Shown in pieces: positions 45,660 to 56,062 of a stretch of DNA of 64,000 bases (position 1 is the stretch's first letter; the number at the start of each line of letters is the position of its first letter). The notes beneath the pieces were generated by a model. The model saw only the letters and a program-made list of their open reading frames with translations. It was not told the DNA's origin and ran no database searches. The DNA comes from Modicisalibacter ilicicola DSM 19980 (GTDB lineage Bacteria > Pseudomonadota > Gammaproteobacteria > Pseudomonadales > Halomonadaceae): contig NZ_FQUJ01000009.1 in NCBI RefSeq assembly GCF_900128925.1, forward strand, positions 47,268 to 111,267, given 5' to 3'. The position numbers were made by a program, and so were the translations under genes.

Positions 45660-46298
45660 TCATTCCCCTTGCGTGTCGCCTTCGCTGCGCACCTTCTCGA
45701 CCAGGGCCTCGGCAATCTGCGGCATGTTGTCGAGACTGCCGGCGCTATCGGGGGTGATGACGTAGCGCCCATCGACGATCAGCGCCGGTACCCCCATCAG
45801 CTGGTAGGCGCGCATCCTGGCATGGGCCTGGTTGATTCGGCTCTTCACGCCGAAGGACGTCAGCGCCTCTCTGGCCTCTTCCTCGCTGACCCCGTAGTCG
45901 CTGAAGAAGGCCGCGATATCATCGACCTGGGTCAGCTTTTTTCCTTCCTGATGGATGGCATCGAAGAAGTCGCCGTGGACCTCCTCGAGAATTCCCAGGC
46001 GCTCGGCGGCAAAGAACGCCGTGGCATGGCGAGTCCAGACGTCTCCCATGGTGGCCGGAAGGCGCCGGAAGACGACGTCCTCCGGCAGCTCCTCGACCCA
46101 GGCATCGAGGGGCCCTTCCAGGTCGTAACAATGAGGGCAGCCGTACCAGAAGGCCTCGGTGACCTCGATCTGGCCCTCATCCACGCTGGTGTCGACCGGG
46201 GTGTCGAGCACGCGGTAATCCTGGCCCTCGACCGGGGCCGCTGCGGCCAGCGTCGACAGGCTCAAGCCTGCGATGATGGCAATCCACTGTTTCCACAT
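45660..46298 (-). CDS. dsbA: Periplasmic thiol:disulfide interchange protein
   Basis: This 212-residue DsbA oxidises cysteines of exported proteins. It has a signal peptide (WIAIIAGLSLSTLAAAA), the active site in FWYGCPHCYDLE, a helical insertion, and the cis-proline loop MGVPALIVDGRYVI. It lies directly upstream of the EEP gene and downstream of cytochrome c4 on the same strand. Confidence 0.96.
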   Translation of the reverse strand: MWKQWIAIIAGLSLSTLAAAAPVEGQDYRVLDTPVDTSVDEGQIEVTEAFWYGCPHCYDLEGPLDAWVEELPEDVVFRRLPATMGDVWTRHATAFFAAERLGILEEVHGDFFDAIHQEGKKLTQVDDIAAFFSDYGVSEEEAREALTSFGVKSRINQAHARMRAYQLMGVPALIVDGRYVITPDSAGSLDNMPQIAEALVEKVRSEGDTQGE

Positions 46299-46424
46299 TC
46301 GTCGGTACTCCTCGATGATCCTTGGGGTCGCCCCAGTGCAAGTGAGGCCGTTGGCGCAGGCATGACCTGCACGGCATTGGCTTTGCTATATAGTGAACGA
46401 CAAGGGTTCGTGGCGCCATGACGA

Positions 46425-46452
46425 TAAAAGGCGGCACAGGCCGCCTTTTATC
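46425..46452 (-). terminator. Terminator of the cytochrome c4 gene
   Basis: GATAAAAGGCGGC and its exact complement form a 13-bp stem with an ACAG loop, 22 bp past the cytochrome c4 stop. Within the stem's outer part the minus strand carries CTTTTATC. This gives a separate transcript end before the dsbA promoter region (46299-46424). Confidence 0.7.
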
Positions 46453-46473
46453 GCAGTTATCCCAGGCCTCGGT

Positions 46474-47100
46474 TCAGTGCAGGCCGTTGACGTAGCTGGC
46501 CACGGCTTCCATGTCCGCATCGCTCATCATGGAGGCAATATCGCGCATGATGGCGTTGGGGTCGTTGCTGCGCTCGCCTGTGGCGAAGGCCTGCAGCGTC
46601 GTCACCGTGTATTCGGGATACTGCCCCGACAGGGCCGGGTACTTGGCCGTGTTGATGCCCACCCCGGTCGGCATGTGACAGCCTATGCAGGCGGGAATGC
46701 CCTTGGCCAGATCGCCGGCCTTGTAGAGGGATTCACCCCGGTCGACCAGTTCCGGATCGGCCTGGCCGAGATTGGGGTCCTGGTTGGCATAGAAGGCGGC
46801 CAGGTCGGCGATGTCCTGCTCGTCGAGGTTGTCGACGATTCCCGCCATCTGTGGCACGGGGCGTACACCGTCACGGATCTCGGTGATCTGTTTGATCAGG
46901 TAGTCGGGCTGCTGGCCCGCCAGGTGGGGGAAGGTGGGGGTCGGGCTGATGCCCTGCTGACCGTGACAGGCCGTACAGGTCTGGGACTTCTCCCGTCCCG
47001 CCGCCGGATCGCCCTCGACCGTCTCGCTGTTCTGGGTTTGTGCGTGAGCCACACCCACGAACCCCATGATCATTGCCAAGCCTGCCAGTAACTTTCTCAT
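46474..47100 (-). CDS. Cytochrome c4, diheme
   Basis: This 208-residue periplasmic protein has a signal peptide ([18 protein letters not shown]) and two heme-binding motifs, CTACH and CIGCH, in two similar domains. Axial Met candidates lie in VPQMAGI and SMMSDAD. It carries electrons to terminal oxidases. Together with dsbA and engB it forms the conserved Pseudomonas-type neighbourhood. Confidence 0.95.
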   Translation of the reverse strand: MRKLLAGLAMIMGFVGVAHAQTQNSETVEGDPAAGREKSQTCTACHGQQGISPTPTFPHLAGQQPDYLIKQITEIRDGVRPVPQMAGIVDNLDEQDIADLAAFYANQDPNLGQADPELVDRGESLYKAGDLAKGIPACIGCHMPTGVGINTAKYPALSGQYPEYTVTTLQAFATGERSNDPNAIMRDIASMMSDADMEAVASYVNGLH

Positions 47101-47378
47101 CGCTATTTCACTATGCCGTTTCGTTGTGTCTGGAGTCAGCCTCCGGGCGTCGGGCCTCGTCGTGTCTGCGGCTCGACCGGTTCGCTGTCGATTCGATGCG
47201 GGTGCTACACTCGAACGCTGCGATTTTCCTTGCGCATCCTAGTTCGTCCCGGCGCGAAATAAAATATCCGCGTAGTATATCGAATCCCCCCGGCCGCGTG
47301 AATGTAGCCATAATGCCGCACCCGGAACCCAGTGTCCGCTGCACGAGACCTATCATCCTAGCCAGCAAGAGATTTCCT

Positions 47379-47993
47379 GTGACCCGTCTCAACTATCACA
47401 CCGCCCGTTTCATGATCAGTGCACCGACCCTGGCACACTGTCCTGCCGACCAGGGCCGGGAGATTGCCTTTGCCGGCCGCTCCAATGCCGGGAAATCGAG
47501 CGCGATCAATGCGCTGACCCAGCAGAAGGCGCTGGCGCGTACCTCCAAGACCCCAGGGCGCACCCAGTTGATCAATTTCTTCAGTCTCGGCGAGGACACT
47601 TCCCGGCGCCTGGTCGATCTGCCCGGTTACGGCTTCGCCAAGGTGCCGGAAAAGATCAAGCTCGAATGGCAGCGTCACCTGGCCGAGTACCTGCAGCATC
47701 GCGCGTCGCTGCAGGGGCTGGTGCTGGTCATGGACGTGCGTCACCCGCTCACCGAGTTCGACGAGATGATGCTGGGCTGGGCCGACGAGCAGGAGATGCC
47801 GGTGCATATCCTGCTCACCAAGGCCGACAAGCTCAAGCCCGGCGCCGCCAGGAACAGCCTGCAGCAGGTGCGTCGGCGTCTGCAGGAGTGGGAGGACCTG
47901 GTGAGCGTGCAGCTGTTCTCGGCGTTGAAGCGCCAGGGGGTCGATGAGGCACGAGCGCGGCTCGATGGCTGGCTTTCTTCCGCCGAGGCCTGA
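47379..47993 (+). CDS. engB: Ribosome biogenesis GTPase YihA/EngB
   Basis: This 204-residue essential GTPase helps 50S ribosome assembly. G1 is [10 protein letters not shown]3 [10 protein letters not shown]4 LTKADKL, with the [14 protein letters not shown] switch block. The start is GTG 47379, matching the family N-terminus ([11 protein letters not shown]). The 278-bp region upstream, divergent from cytochrome c4, contains no gene; TGCTACACT near 47206-47214 could be an extended -10. Confidence 0.95.
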   Translation: MTRLNYHTARFMISAPTLAHCPADQGREIAFAGRSNAGKSSAINALTQQKALARTSKTPGRTQLINFFSLGEDTSRRLVDLPGYGFAKVPEKIKLEWQRHLAEYLQHRASLQGLVLVMDVRHPLTEFDEMMLGWADEQEMPVHILLTKADKLKPGAARNSLQQVRRRLQEWEDLVSVQLFSALKRQGVDEARARLDGWLSSAEA

Positions 47994-47997
47994 ACGG

Positions 47998-48732
47998 CTA
48001 CGTCAAGTGCTCCAGCAGGGCAGGCAGCTCGCGGACATGCGCGAGTCGGTAGACGCCGGCCGGTAATTCGCTCGGTCTTTCGTCATGCTTGTCGATCCAG
48101 GCGACGCGCATGCCCAGGCGCCAGGCAGGGAGGACGTCCTCGTGCCAGGAGTCCCCGACGTGCATGGCGCGGGAAGGCGCGGAACCGAGTCGCGCCAGGG
48201 CGGCGAGGAAGGGACGGGCGTCGGGCTTGGGTGCGAGCAATTCGCCGGCGGCGATGGCCACGGGGAAGTGGCGTGCCAGGGGCAGGCGCGTGACCTGGAC
48301 GTTGCCGTTGGTGATCGCGGCCAGGGCATAGCGCTGGGCGAGCGCGTCGAGCAGCCCTTCCACCTCGGGGTAGGGGGTGAGCCGATGACGCAAGGTCATG
48401 AAGTGCTCCATGGCGGCGAGAGCATACTCCTCGGCAACGGCGTGGGGCAGCCCGTAGTCGTGGAGCATTTCGATGAGACTCTGCCGGCGAATCCAGGTGA
48501 AATCGCCGCGGCGCAGCGGCTCGCGTCGTGCGATGTGCTGACGGCGTGCCTGGTAGGCGCTCAGCGGGAAACGCTCGCTCAGGCGTTGCCGGTCGGTATC
48601 GGCACGGGCCAGCGCCTCGTCGAGCCAGGCATAGTGGCCGTTCTCGGTGGCGACCATCACCTCGTGGTTGTCCCACAGGGTGTCGTCGAGGTCGAAGGTC
48701 AGGGCCGTGACGGGGGGCAGGGTGGAAGACAT
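47998..48732 (-). CDS. yigB: HAD-superfamily phosphatase, YigB-like
   Basis: This 244-residue HAD hydrolase has motif I LTFDLDDTLWDN, motif II AITNGN, motif III in LAPKPDARPF and motif IV MHVGDSWHEDVLPAWRLGM. Its position directly after xerC matches E. coli yigB, whose product dephosphorylates FMN and the flavin precursor ARPP. The start is 5 bp into the xerC stop region. Larger frames on this strand are xerC shadows. Confidence 0.9.
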   Translation of the reverse strand: MSSTLPPVTALTFDLDDTLWDNHEVMVATENGHYAWLDEALARADTDRQRLSERFPLSAYQARRQHIARREPLRRGDFTWIRRQSLIEMLHDYGLPHAVAEEYALAAMEHFMTLRHRLTPYPEVEGLLDALAQRYALAAITNGNVQVTRLPLARHFPVAIAAGELLAPKPDARPFLAALARLGSAPSRAMHVGDSWHEDVLPAWRLGMRVAWIDKHDERPSELPAGVYRLAHVRELPALLEHLT

Positions 48733-48736
48733 GGCA

Positions 48737-49645
48737 TCAAGGTGTCGAGTCGTCGGCAGTGTCGTCCTTGCGGCGACGTGCCCGGGGATGAGCGGCATCG
48801 TAGGCACTGGCCAGGTGCTGCCAGTCGAGACGGGTATAGACCTGGGTGGTCGACAGGTTGGCATGTCCCAGCAGTTCCTGTACCGCGCGCAGATCCTGGC
48901 TCGATTCGAGCAGATGGCTGGCGAAGGAGTGACGCAGACGATGCGGGTGCAGGTGTTCGGGCAGGCCACGTTCGGCGGCAACCCGGGCCAGGCGTAGCTG
49001 GATGGCGCGATGGCCCAGGCGCTCGCCGCGCCGGCCCACGAACAGGGCGGCCTCGTGGCTGCCGGCCAGTTGACCCCGCACGGCCAGCCAGGCATCCAGC
49101 GCCTGGCGAGCGCGCTGTCCCAGGGGCACCTGGCGGGGCTTGCTGCCCTTGCCCAGCACGCGCACGCGCCGTGTCTCGAGGCCGTCGAGATCGAGAGAGG
49201 CCAGTTCCGCCAGGCGCAGACCGCAGGAGTAGAGGAGTTCGAGCATGGCCTGGTCGCGCAGCGCCAAGGTCGAGCCGTCGTGGGGCGTGTCGAGGAAACG
49301 GGAGAGCTGGTCGACATCCACCGGCCGCGGCAGATGCTGGGGCTGGCGCGGGGTGCGCGCCAGCTTGACCGGGTTGTGTGCCAGCACCCGCTGTCGCACC
49401 AGTTCCTCGGCGAAGCGTGACAGGGCGGCGCGGCGGCGTGCCAGGCTGCGCGGTGCCAGGCCACGGCTGCGCTCGTGGCCCAGGAAACGCTTGACCAGGC
49501 CGGCGTCGAGTTGGCGCCAGTCGGCAAGCCCTTGCCCCTCGAGATAGGCTGCGCAGGTCGTGAGGTCCCGACGATAGGCATCCACGGTCGCCGGGCTTGC
49601 CTGAGAGGCCAGCCTGGCCAGGAAGGCAGCGATGCGCTCGTCCAC
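48737..49645 (-). CDS. xerC: Tyrosine site-specific recombinase
   Basis: This 302-residue recombinase resolves chromosome dimers at dif with XerD and FtsK. It has a SAM-like N-terminal domain and catalytic residues Arg (SCGLRLAEL), Lys (GKGSKPRQVP), His-x2-Arg (HPHRLRHSFASHLLE), His (LLGHANLSTTQ) and the nucleophile Tyr (QVYTRLD, near residue 270). It lies in the DUF484-xerC-yigB unit, as in relatives. Confidence 0.95.
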   Translation of the reverse strand: MDERIAAFLARLASQASPATVDAYRRDLTTCAAYLEGQGLADWRQLDAGLVKRFLGHERSRGLAPRSLARRRAALSRFAEELVRQRVLAHNPVKLARTPRQPQHLPRPVDVDQLSRFLDTPHDGSTLALRDQAMLELLYSCGLRLAELASLDLDGLETRRVRVLGKGSKPRQVPLGQRARQALDAWLAVRGQLAGSHEAALFVGRRGERLGHRAIQLRLARVAAERGLPEHLHPHRLRHSFASHLLESSQDLRAVQELLGHANLSTTQVYTRLDWQHLASAYDAAHPRARRRKDDTADDSTP

Positions 49646-49652
49646 GGCTCGC

Positions 49653-50369
49653 CTACCGCGACCGGGTGTGGTGGACCAGCAAGCGAGCGACGACCTCGCC
49701 CAGATACTCGGTGAACAGCGTATCCAGGCTGGCCCGGAAGTGTTCGGTGTCGTGACTCGCCAGGATCAGGTAGCCAAGCGGCTCGCCCAGGGTCAGCCGG
49801 GTCAGGGCGCAGGAGCCGGCCTTCCTGGGGGGCTCGATGTGCGGCAGCAACAGTTGCCAATCCTTGCGCGACAGTCGCCGGCAACGGCTGGCGCGCCCGT
49901 CGAGCAGCGCGCCGAGGCGAGCACCCGCGGCGTCATCGAGCACGAAGCGTGGCGGCTGGGGCGCCGTGGGCTCGTCATCGGTCAGGCTGGGCGCGCACCA
50001 CAACGCCACCGACTGGGTGCGGAAGCGTTCCGAGAGCTGGGTGGCCAGCGCCTGGCTCAGGGCATCGTTGTTCTCGGCCTCGAGCAGTCCCAGCACCAGT
50101 TCCCGGGTCCGTCGGTACTGGGATTCATTGTGACGTGCCGAGTCGAGCAACTGCTCCAGGCGCCATTCGGCGCCTTCCGCGCGCTTGCGCAGGTCGAGCA
50201 CGAGGCGCTCGAGCAGTGATACGGTACCCTCGGTGTCCGGGTGTGGCACCCGGAGTTGTTGCAGCAGCCCCTCGCGCCCGACGAAGAAGTCCGGATGCTG
50301 CGCCAGCCACTGGGCCACGCTCTCGGGAGTCAACGTCTGGAGGGCGTCCGGGGCTTGAGCTTGGGACAT
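49653..50369 (-). CDS. DUF484 family protein
   Basis: This 238-residue protein has the family opening VAQWLAQHPDFF, a coiled coil (SLLERLVLDLRKRAEGAEWRLEQLL) and a GAF-like C-terminal domain (LGEPLGYLILASHDTEHF). Function unknown. It sits between dapF and xerC, its conserved place in gammaproteobacteria. Confidence 0.94.
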   Translation of the reverse strand: MSQAQAPDALQTLTPESVAQWLAQHPDFFVGREGLLQQLRVPHPDTEGTVSLLERLVLDLRKRAEGAEWRLEQLLDSARHNESQYRRTRELVLGLLEAENNDALSQALATQLSERFRTQSVALWCAPSLTDDEPTAPQPPRFVLDDAAGARLGALLDGRASRCRRLSRKDWQLLLPHIEPPRKAGSCALTRLTLGEPLGYLILASHDTEHFRASLDTLFTEYLGEVVARLLVHHTRSR

Positions 50370-50404
50370 GGATGAATTACCTCGTGATGGGCTCTTGTTG
50401 TCGC

Positions 50405-51238
50405 TCAGCCGAGCGGGACTCGGCCATCGAAGACCCGCACCGCAGGTCCGGTCATGAACATGCGGGTGTCGCCCCCGGCCCAGTGCAGGGTCAAGCGACC
50501 GCCGGGCAGGTCGACGTCCACCGTATCGTCCAGCAGGCCCTGGCGGATGCCACAGGCCACCGCGGCACAGGCCCCGGTGCCGCAGGCCAGGGTTTCGCCG
50601 ACCCCACGCTCGAAGACTCGCAGGCGGATCGCCCGACGCGACACGATCTGCATGAAGCCGACATTGACGCGCCGCGGGAAACGCGGGTGGGACTCGATGG
50701 CAGCGCCCAGGCGCGTGACCGGTGCGGTCTCGGTATCGTCGACCCGCAGCACTGCATGGGGGTTGCCCATCGACACTACGCCGATTTCCAGATGTTCGCC
50801 ATCCGCCTCGAGTGCATGCAGCGGCAGGTCCTGATCGGCACTGAACGGTACCTGGGCCGGCTCGAAGTGCGGCACGCCCATGTCGACGCGCACGCGATCA
50901 TCGTTCTCGACCAGCAGGGTGAGCGGTCCGCCCTGGGTCTCGACACGAATCTCGCGCTTGTGGGTCAAGCGCTGGTCGCAGACGAAGCGGGCGAAACAGC
51001 GGGCGCCGTTGCCGCAATTTTCCACCTCGCTGCCGTCGGCATTGTAGATGCGGTAGCGAAAGTCCATCTCCGGGTTCCGGGGCGGCTCGACGGTCAGCAA
51101 CTGGTCGAAGCCGACCCCGAAGTGGCGATCGGCCAGGGCGCGAATCTGTTCGGCTTCGAAACGCGCGCGCTGGGTGATCAGATCGACCACCATGAAGTCG
51201 TTGCCCAGGCCATGCATCTTGGTGAAGTGCAGCAGCAT
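50405..51238 (-). CDS. dapF: Diaminopimelate epimerase
   Basis: This 277-residue enzyme converts LL- to meso-diaminopimelate for lysine and peptidoglycan. The two catalytic Cys lie in [13 protein letters not shown] and [11 protein letters not shown]; the N-terminus is [15 protein letters not shown]. The start at 51238 overlaps the lysA stop (TGATG) with GGAGGG upstream, so lysA and dapF are coupled. Confidence 0.97.
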   Translation of the reverse strand: MLLHFTKMHGLGNDFMVVDLITQRARFEAEQIRALADRHFGVGFDQLLTVEPPRNPEMDFRYRIYNADGSEVENCGNGARCFARFVCDQRLTHKREIRVETQGGPLTLLVENDDRVRVDMGVPHFEPAQVPFSADQDLPLHALEADGEHLEIGVVSMGNPHAVLRVDDTETAPVTRLGAAIESHPRFPRRVNVGFMQIVSRRAIRLRVFERGVGETLACGTGACAAVACGIRQGLLDDTVDVDLPGGRLTLHWAGGDTRMFMTGPAVRVFDGRVPLG

Positions 51239-52494
51239 CAGGGACCCTCCGGAAGAAGCGTTTCTCCCGCCCATAGTGCCTCGAGAGGCTCGCGCCGACG
51301 TACCACCTGTAGCCGGCCGCCATCCACCATCACCTCGGGCGGACGCGGGCGACTATTGTAATTCGAGGCCATCACGAAACCATAGGCCCCCGCCGATCGC
51401 ACGGCCAGGAGGTCTCCCGGTGCCAGGGCCAGTTCGCGTTCCTTGCCGAGGAAGTCGCCGGTCTCGCAGACCGGGCCCACCACATCGTAGAGCACCGGGT
51501 CGCGGGGTCGACGGGTGTCCACCGGGACGATCGCCTGCCAGGCCTGGTAGAGCGAGGGGCGGATCAGATCGTTCATGCCCGCGTCGACCACCGCGAAGTT
51601 CCTGGTCTCGCCCGGCTTGAGGTACTCGACGCGCGTCAGCAGGAGGCCGGCGTTGGCGGCGATCGAGCGCCCCGGCTCGAAGAGCAGCGTGAGGTCGCGT
51701 CCGGCCAGGCGCTCGAGCAGGGCCCGGGCGTAGTCGAAGGGTTGCGGTGGCTGTTCGTTCTTGTAGGGAACGCCCAGCCCGCCGCCCAGGTCCAGGTGGG
51801 CGATGTCGATGCCCTGCTCGCCCAGGCGGTCGAGCAGCACCAGCAGGCGATCCAGGGCATCGAGGAACGGGGCGAGCTCGGTGAGCTGGGAGCCGATATG
51901 ACAGTCCAGGCCCACTGCCCGGACGTTCTTCAGGGTCGCCGCTCGGGCGTAGACGTCGACGGCCTGGTCCACCGGAATACCGAACTTGTTGGCCTTGAGG
52001 CCGGTGGAGATGTACGGATGCGTGCGGGCGTCGACATCCGGATTCACCCGCAGCGACACCGGCGCCACCTTGCCCAGGCGTGCCGCCACCTCGTTCAGGC
52101 GCTCGAGTTCCGGCAGGGATTCGACGTTGAAGCACTTGATGCCCACTTCCAGGGCCCGGGCCATCTCGTCGGAGCGCTTGGCGACCCCGGAAAAGACCAC
52201 CCTGGCCGGATCACCACCGGCGGCCAGGACCCGTTCGAGTTCCCCGACGGAGACGATGTCGAAGCCCGCGCCCAAGCGTGCCAGCACATTGAGCACCGCC
52301 AGGTTGGAATTGGCCTTGACCGCGTAGCAGATCAGGTGCGGGTGGTCGCCCAGGGCCTCGCTGTAGGCGCGATAGTGGCGCTCCAGGGTGGCTCGGGAGT
52401 AGACGTAGCAGGGCGTGCCGACCTGCTCGGCGATTCGTGGCAGCGGCACGTCCTCGGCGTGGAGTACGTCGTGGCGATAGTCGAAATGGTCCAT
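51238..52494 (-). CDS. lysA: Diaminopimelate decarboxylase
   Basis: This 418-residue fold-type III PLP enzyme makes lysine from meso-DAP. The PLP lysine is in CYAVKANSN, with [52 protein letters not shown], and the [14 protein letters not shown] active-site Cys loop. Length and motifs are typical. Confidence 0.97.
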   Translation of the reverse strand: MDHFDYRHDVLHAEDVPLPRIAEQVGTPCYVYSRATLERHYRAYSEALGDHPHLICYAVKANSNLAVLNVLARLGAGFDIVSVGELERVLAAGGDPARVVFSGVAKRSDEMARALEVGIKCFNVESLPELERLNEVAARLGKVAPVSLRVNPDVDARTHPYISTGLKANKFGIPVDQAVDVYARAATLKNVRAVGLDCHIGSQLTELAPFLDALDRLLVLLDRLGEQGIDIAHLDLGGGLGVPYKNEQPPQPFDYARALLERLAGRDLTLLFEPGRSIAANAGLLLTRVEYLKPGETRNFAVVDAGMNDLIRPSLYQAWQAIVPVDTRRPRDPVLYDVVGPVCETGDFLGKERELALAPGDLLAVRSAGAYGFVMASNYNSRPRPPEVMVDGGRLQVVRRREPLEALWAGETLLPEGP

Positions 52495-52496
52495 GC

Positions 52497-52694
52497 TCAG
52501 GGCTCTTGTCGGTCGTCGGAAGAGGTGGCGTCATCGTGCGTTCCCTCCTCTGGATCGGGCTCTGCGTATTCGTCGCCGGGATCGTACTCCGCGGCTGCCT
52601 CTTCGTTGCCCGGCAGGTAGAGCGGGCCCTTCTGGCCGCAACCGGAAAGCAGTACCAACAGCAGTAGCAGGCCGATGCCTGTCAGGGGGCGCAT
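52497..52694 (-). CDS. lptM: LPS translocon maturation chaperone lipoprotein LptM (YifL)
   Basis: This 65-residue lipoprotein has the signature LLSGCGQKGPLYLP directly after the lipobox (acylated Cys 19). LptM aids LptD oxidative maturation in the outer membrane. The tail is very acidic. The start at 52694 has GGAAGG; the upstream extension is an argH shadow. Placed between argH and lysA. Confidence 0.93.
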   Translation of the reverse strand: MRPLTGIGLLLLLVLLSGCGQKGPLYLPGNEEAAAEYDPGDEYAEPDPEEGTHDDATSSDDRQEP

Positions 52695-52695
52695 C

Positions 52696-54114
52696 TCAGT
52701 TACCTTCCGCCGCTGTCGGGCCGGCCGTCGTCGCGAGCGCGTCCCGGGCCCGCTGGGCGGCGGCACGCACCTGATCCGGCGCGGTGCCGCCGATGTGGTT
52801 GCGCGCCGCCACCGAGCCTTCCAGGGTCAGCACCTCGAAGACATCCTCGTCGATTGCCGTCGAGAACTGGCGCAACTCCGCGAGACTCATCTCGGAGAGG
52901 TCCTTGTGTCGCTCGAGGCCATGGGCCACGGACTGGCCGACGATCTCGTGGGCATCGCGGAACGCCACGCCGCGGCGCACCAGGTAGTCGGCCAGGTCGG
53001 TGGCGGTGGAGAAGCCTCGACGCGCCGCCTCGTGCATGTTGTCGGCCTTGGCCTCGATGGCGGGCACCATGTCGGCGAAGGCCTTGAGGCAGCCCTTGAC
53101 GGTATCCAGAGTGTCGAACAGCGGCTCCTTGTCCTCCTGATTGTCCTTGTTGTAGGCCAGCGGCTGCGACTTCATCAGCGTCAAGAGGCCGACCAGGTGC
53201 CCGTAGACGCGCCCGGACTTGCCGCGCACCAGCTCCGGCACGTCGGGGTTCTTCTTCTGGGGCATGATCGAGGAGCCGGTACAGAAGCGATCCGGCAGGT
53301 CGATGAAGTCGAACTGGGCGCTGGTCCACAGCACCAGCTCCTCGCTCATGCGCGACAGGTGCATGAGCAGCAGACTGGCGAAGCTCACGAACTCGATGGC
53401 GAAGTCGCGATCGCTCACCGCATCCAGGGAGTTCTCGGCAGGTCGCTCGAAGCCCAGCAGCTCGGCGGTGACGTGGCGATCGATGGGGTAGGTGGTGCCG
53501 GCGAGCGCCGCGGCGCCCAGGGGCATGACGTTGACCCGCTTGCGGCAGTCGCGCAGGCGTTCGTGATCCCGGGCGATCATCTCCTGCCAGGCCAGCAGAT
53601 GGTGGCCGAAGGTCACCGGCTGGGCGGTCTGCAGGTGGGTGAACCCCGGCATGATGGTATCCGCTTCACGATCCGCCAGCTCGATCATGCCACTTCGCAG
53701 CCGGATGAGCTCCGCCTCGAGGGTGTCGATCTCGTCGCGCAGGTAGAGGCGGATGTCGGTGGCCACCTGATCGTTGCGCGACCGCCCGGTGTGCAGCTTC
53801 TTGCCGGTGATGCCGATCTTCTCGGTCAGGCGCGCCTCGATGTTCATGTGCACGTCCTCGAGGGCGACCGACCAGGGGAACTGCCCGGACTCGATCTCCT
53901 TCTCGACCTCGGCGAGCCCTTCGAGGATGGTGTCGCGCTCTTCCACGGTCAGCACGCCGACACGCTCGAGCATGGTGGCGTGGGCCATCGAGCCACGGAT
54001 GTCGTGGTGATAGAGACGGCGGTCGAAATCCACCGAGGCGGTGAACTTCTCGACGAAGGCATCGGTCGGCTCGTTGAAACGGCCACCCCAGGACTGGTTG
54101 GTCTGCTGGTTCAT
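52696..54114 (-). CDS. argH: Argininosuccinate lyase
   Basis: This 472-residue fumarase-superfamily enzyme makes arginine and fumarate. Signatures are [62 protein letters not shown], and the flexible signature loop [20 protein letters not shown]. It is divergent from hemC across a 212-bp region with no gene. Confidence 0.97.
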   Translation of the reverse strand: MNQQTNQSWGGRFNEPTDAFVEKFTASVDFDRRLYHHDIRGSMAHATMLERVGVLTVEERDTILEGLAEVEKEIESGQFPWSVALEDVHMNIEARLTEKIGITGKKLHTGRSRNDQVATDIRLYLRDEIDTLEAELIRLRSGMIELADREADTIMPGFTHLQTAQPVTFGHHLLAWQEMIARDHERLRDCRKRVNVMPLGAAALAGTTYPIDRHVTAELLGFERPAENSLDAVSDRDFAIEFVSFASLLLMHLSRMSEELVLWTSAQFDFIDLPDRFCTGSSIMPQKKNPDVPELVRGKSGRVYGHLVGLLTLMKSQPLAYNKDNQEDKEPLFDTLDTVKGCLKAFADMVPAIEAKADNMHEAARRGFSTATDLADYLVRRGVAFRDAHEIVGQSVAHGLERHKDLSEMSLAELRQFSTAIDEDVFEVLTLEGSVAARNHIGGTAPDQVRAAAQRARDALATTAGPTAAEGN

Positions 54115-54326
54115 GGTGCGAAGGCGTCCTGCACGGTCATGATGGAATTTTGCCTCGAGTGTACCAGAGTCGCCGCGTCTCGTGAGGCCGGCATGGAGGC
54201 GGCGTGTCGCAGGGCAGTGGATTTTCCTGAACCGGCGACTGCTTTATGATGTTGCAAGCGCCGCTGTTGCGGCATGACGTTGATCGTGGCCGGAAAAACG
54301 GCCGCCCACCAGTTCAGGAGTTTGCC

Positions 54327-55271
54327 GTGCCCGCCATCACGACCCTTCGCATCGCCACCCGCAAGAGCCTGCTCGCCCTGTGGCAGGCAGAGCATGTGCG
54401 CGACCGCCTGATGGCGCTGCATCCGGGGCTCGAGGTCGAGCTGGTTGCCATGTCCACCCGTGGCGACAAGATTCTCGATACGCCCCTGGCCAAGGTCGGG
54501 GGCAAGGGGCTGTTCGTCAAGGAACTGGAAGAGGCGATGCTCGATGGCCGGGCGGACATTGCCGTGCACTCCATGAAGGATGTGCCGATGCACTTCCCCG
54601 AGGGGCTGGGGCTGTCGGTGATCCTCGAAGGCGCCGAAGCCACCGATGCCTTCGTCTCCAACCACTATGCCAGCTTCGATGCCCTGCCCGAGGGCGCCCG
54701 GGTGGGCACGTCCAGCCTGCGCCGGGGGTTGCAGGTCAGCGAGGCGCGGCCGGACCTGGACGTGCTGACCCTGCGCGGCAACGTGCAGACGCGGCTGCGC
54801 AAGCTCGACGACGGCGAATACGATGCCATCATCCTGGCCACATCCGGGTTGCGACGTCTGGGGCTCAGCGAACGCATCGCCATGGAACTGCCGGCGGAGA
54901 TCAGCCTGCCGGCCTGCGGCCAAGGCGCCCTGGGCATCGAATGTCGCACCAACGATCCGGACCTGCTGGCCCTGTTGGCGCCTCTCGACCATGTCGAGAC
55001 CGCCACACGGGTGCGGGCCGAGCGTGCCATGAACACACGCCTCGAGGGCGGTTGCCAGGTACCCATCGCCGGCCACGCGGTGCTTGAGGAAGGCGGTCGG
55101 ACGTTGTGGCTGCGGGCGCTGGTCGGCATGCCGGACGGCTCCCGGGTACTGCGTGCCGAGGGGCGGGGGTCGGCAGGCGAACCCGAGACGCTGGGCATTC
55201 GTGTCGCCGAGGACCTGCTCGACCAAGGGGCTGGCGAAATCCTCGCCAAGGTGTACGGCGAAAGCCGATGA
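54327..55271 (+). CDS. hemC: Hydroxymethylbilane synthase (porphobilinogen deaminase)
   Basis: This 314-residue enzyme polymerises four porphobilinogens. Motifs are [95 protein letters not shown], and the dipyrromethane Cys in [14 protein letters not shown]. The start is GTG 54327 with AGGAG at 6 nt. First gene of hemCDXY. Confidence 0.96.
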   Translation: MPAITTLRIATRKSLLALWQAEHVRDRLMALHPGLEVELVAMSTRGDKILDTPLAKVGGKGLFVKELEEAMLDGRADIAVHSMKDVPMHFPEGLGLSVILEGAEATDAFVSNHYASFDALPEGARVGTSSLRRGLQVSEARPDLDVLTLRGNVQTRLRKLDDGEYDAIILATSGLRRLGLSERIAMELPAEISLPACGQGALGIECRTNDPDLLALLAPLDHVETATRVRAERAMNTRLEGGCQVPIAGHAVLEEGGRTLWLRALVGMPDGSRVLRAEGRGSAGEPETLGIRVAEDLLDQGAGEILAKVYGESR

Positions 55272-56056
55272 GTGTTCGCCCACGGGTGCTGATCACCCGC
55301 CCGGGGGCGCGCGGCCGGCCCTTGCGGCGCGCCCTGGAGGACCTGGGCGTCGAGGTCGAATCCCTGGAGGTGATGCGGCTCGAGGGCCTGCCCGAGGCTC
55401 AGGACACCCGTCGGGCCTGGCTCGATTTCGATCATTACCACAGCGTCGTGGTGGTCAGCCCCTTCGCCGCCGAGTGCCTGGCGGAAGCTCTGGATCGCTA
55501 TTGGCCACAGCTGCCCCTGGGTCCTGGCTTCTATGCGGTGGGCGCGGGCACGGCCCAGGTCTTGAACGAACGGCTCGGGGTTCGCGTGCGCGTTCCTCCG
55601 GCCTCGCAGGAGAATACCAGCGAAGCATTGCTGGCATTGCCCTCGCTGCAGCGGCTCGAGCACCGTCGGGTGCTGCTGGTCGCGGGCGAGGGGGGACGTA
55701 CGGCGATCGCCGAAACGCTCGAGCGGCGTGGGGCGCGCGTCGATCGAGTGGCACTCTATCGGCGCCAGTTGGTGGCACCGACCGGAATGGCGGCGCGACG
55801 TCTGGCCGATGGAGATTTCGACGTCATGGTAGTGACTAGCGGCGAATTGCTCGAACATCTGGCAGGATGGTGCTCTCGGGCGGCGTTGAACCAACCGCTA
55901 ATCGTTTCCAGCCAGCGTTTGGCTACACTGGCCCAGACGCTGGGCTATCTGCACCCTCGAGTGGCGCAAGGTGCCACGCCGGCAGCTCTGGTGGCTGCAG
56001 TGGCCGATGTTTGTAACCTGGATGGCGCCGATCACGATGATCTTGAAAAAGGCTAG
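55268..56056 (+). CDS. hemD: Uroporphyrinogen-III synthase
   Basis: This 262-residue protein has the weakly conserved HemD fold: [31 protein letters not shown], the [11 protein letters not shown] hinge, [10 protein letters not shown] and [16 protein letters not shown]. It closes and inverts hydroxymethylbilane. It overlaps hemC by 4 bp. Position supports the call. Confidence 0.93.
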   Translation: MSVRPRVLITRPGARGRPLRRALEDLGVEVESLEVMRLEGLPEAQDTRRAWLDFDHYHSVVVVSPFAAECLAEALDRYWPQLPLGPGFYAVGAGTAQVLNERLGVRVRVPPASQENTSEALLALPSLQRLEHRRVLLVAGEGGRTAIAETLERRGARVDRVALYRRQLVAPTGMAARRLADGDFDVMVVTSGELLEHLAGWCSRAALNQPLIVSSQRLATLAQTLGYLHPRVAQGATPAALVAAVADVCNLDGADHDDLEKG

Positions 56057-56062
56057 CGACTG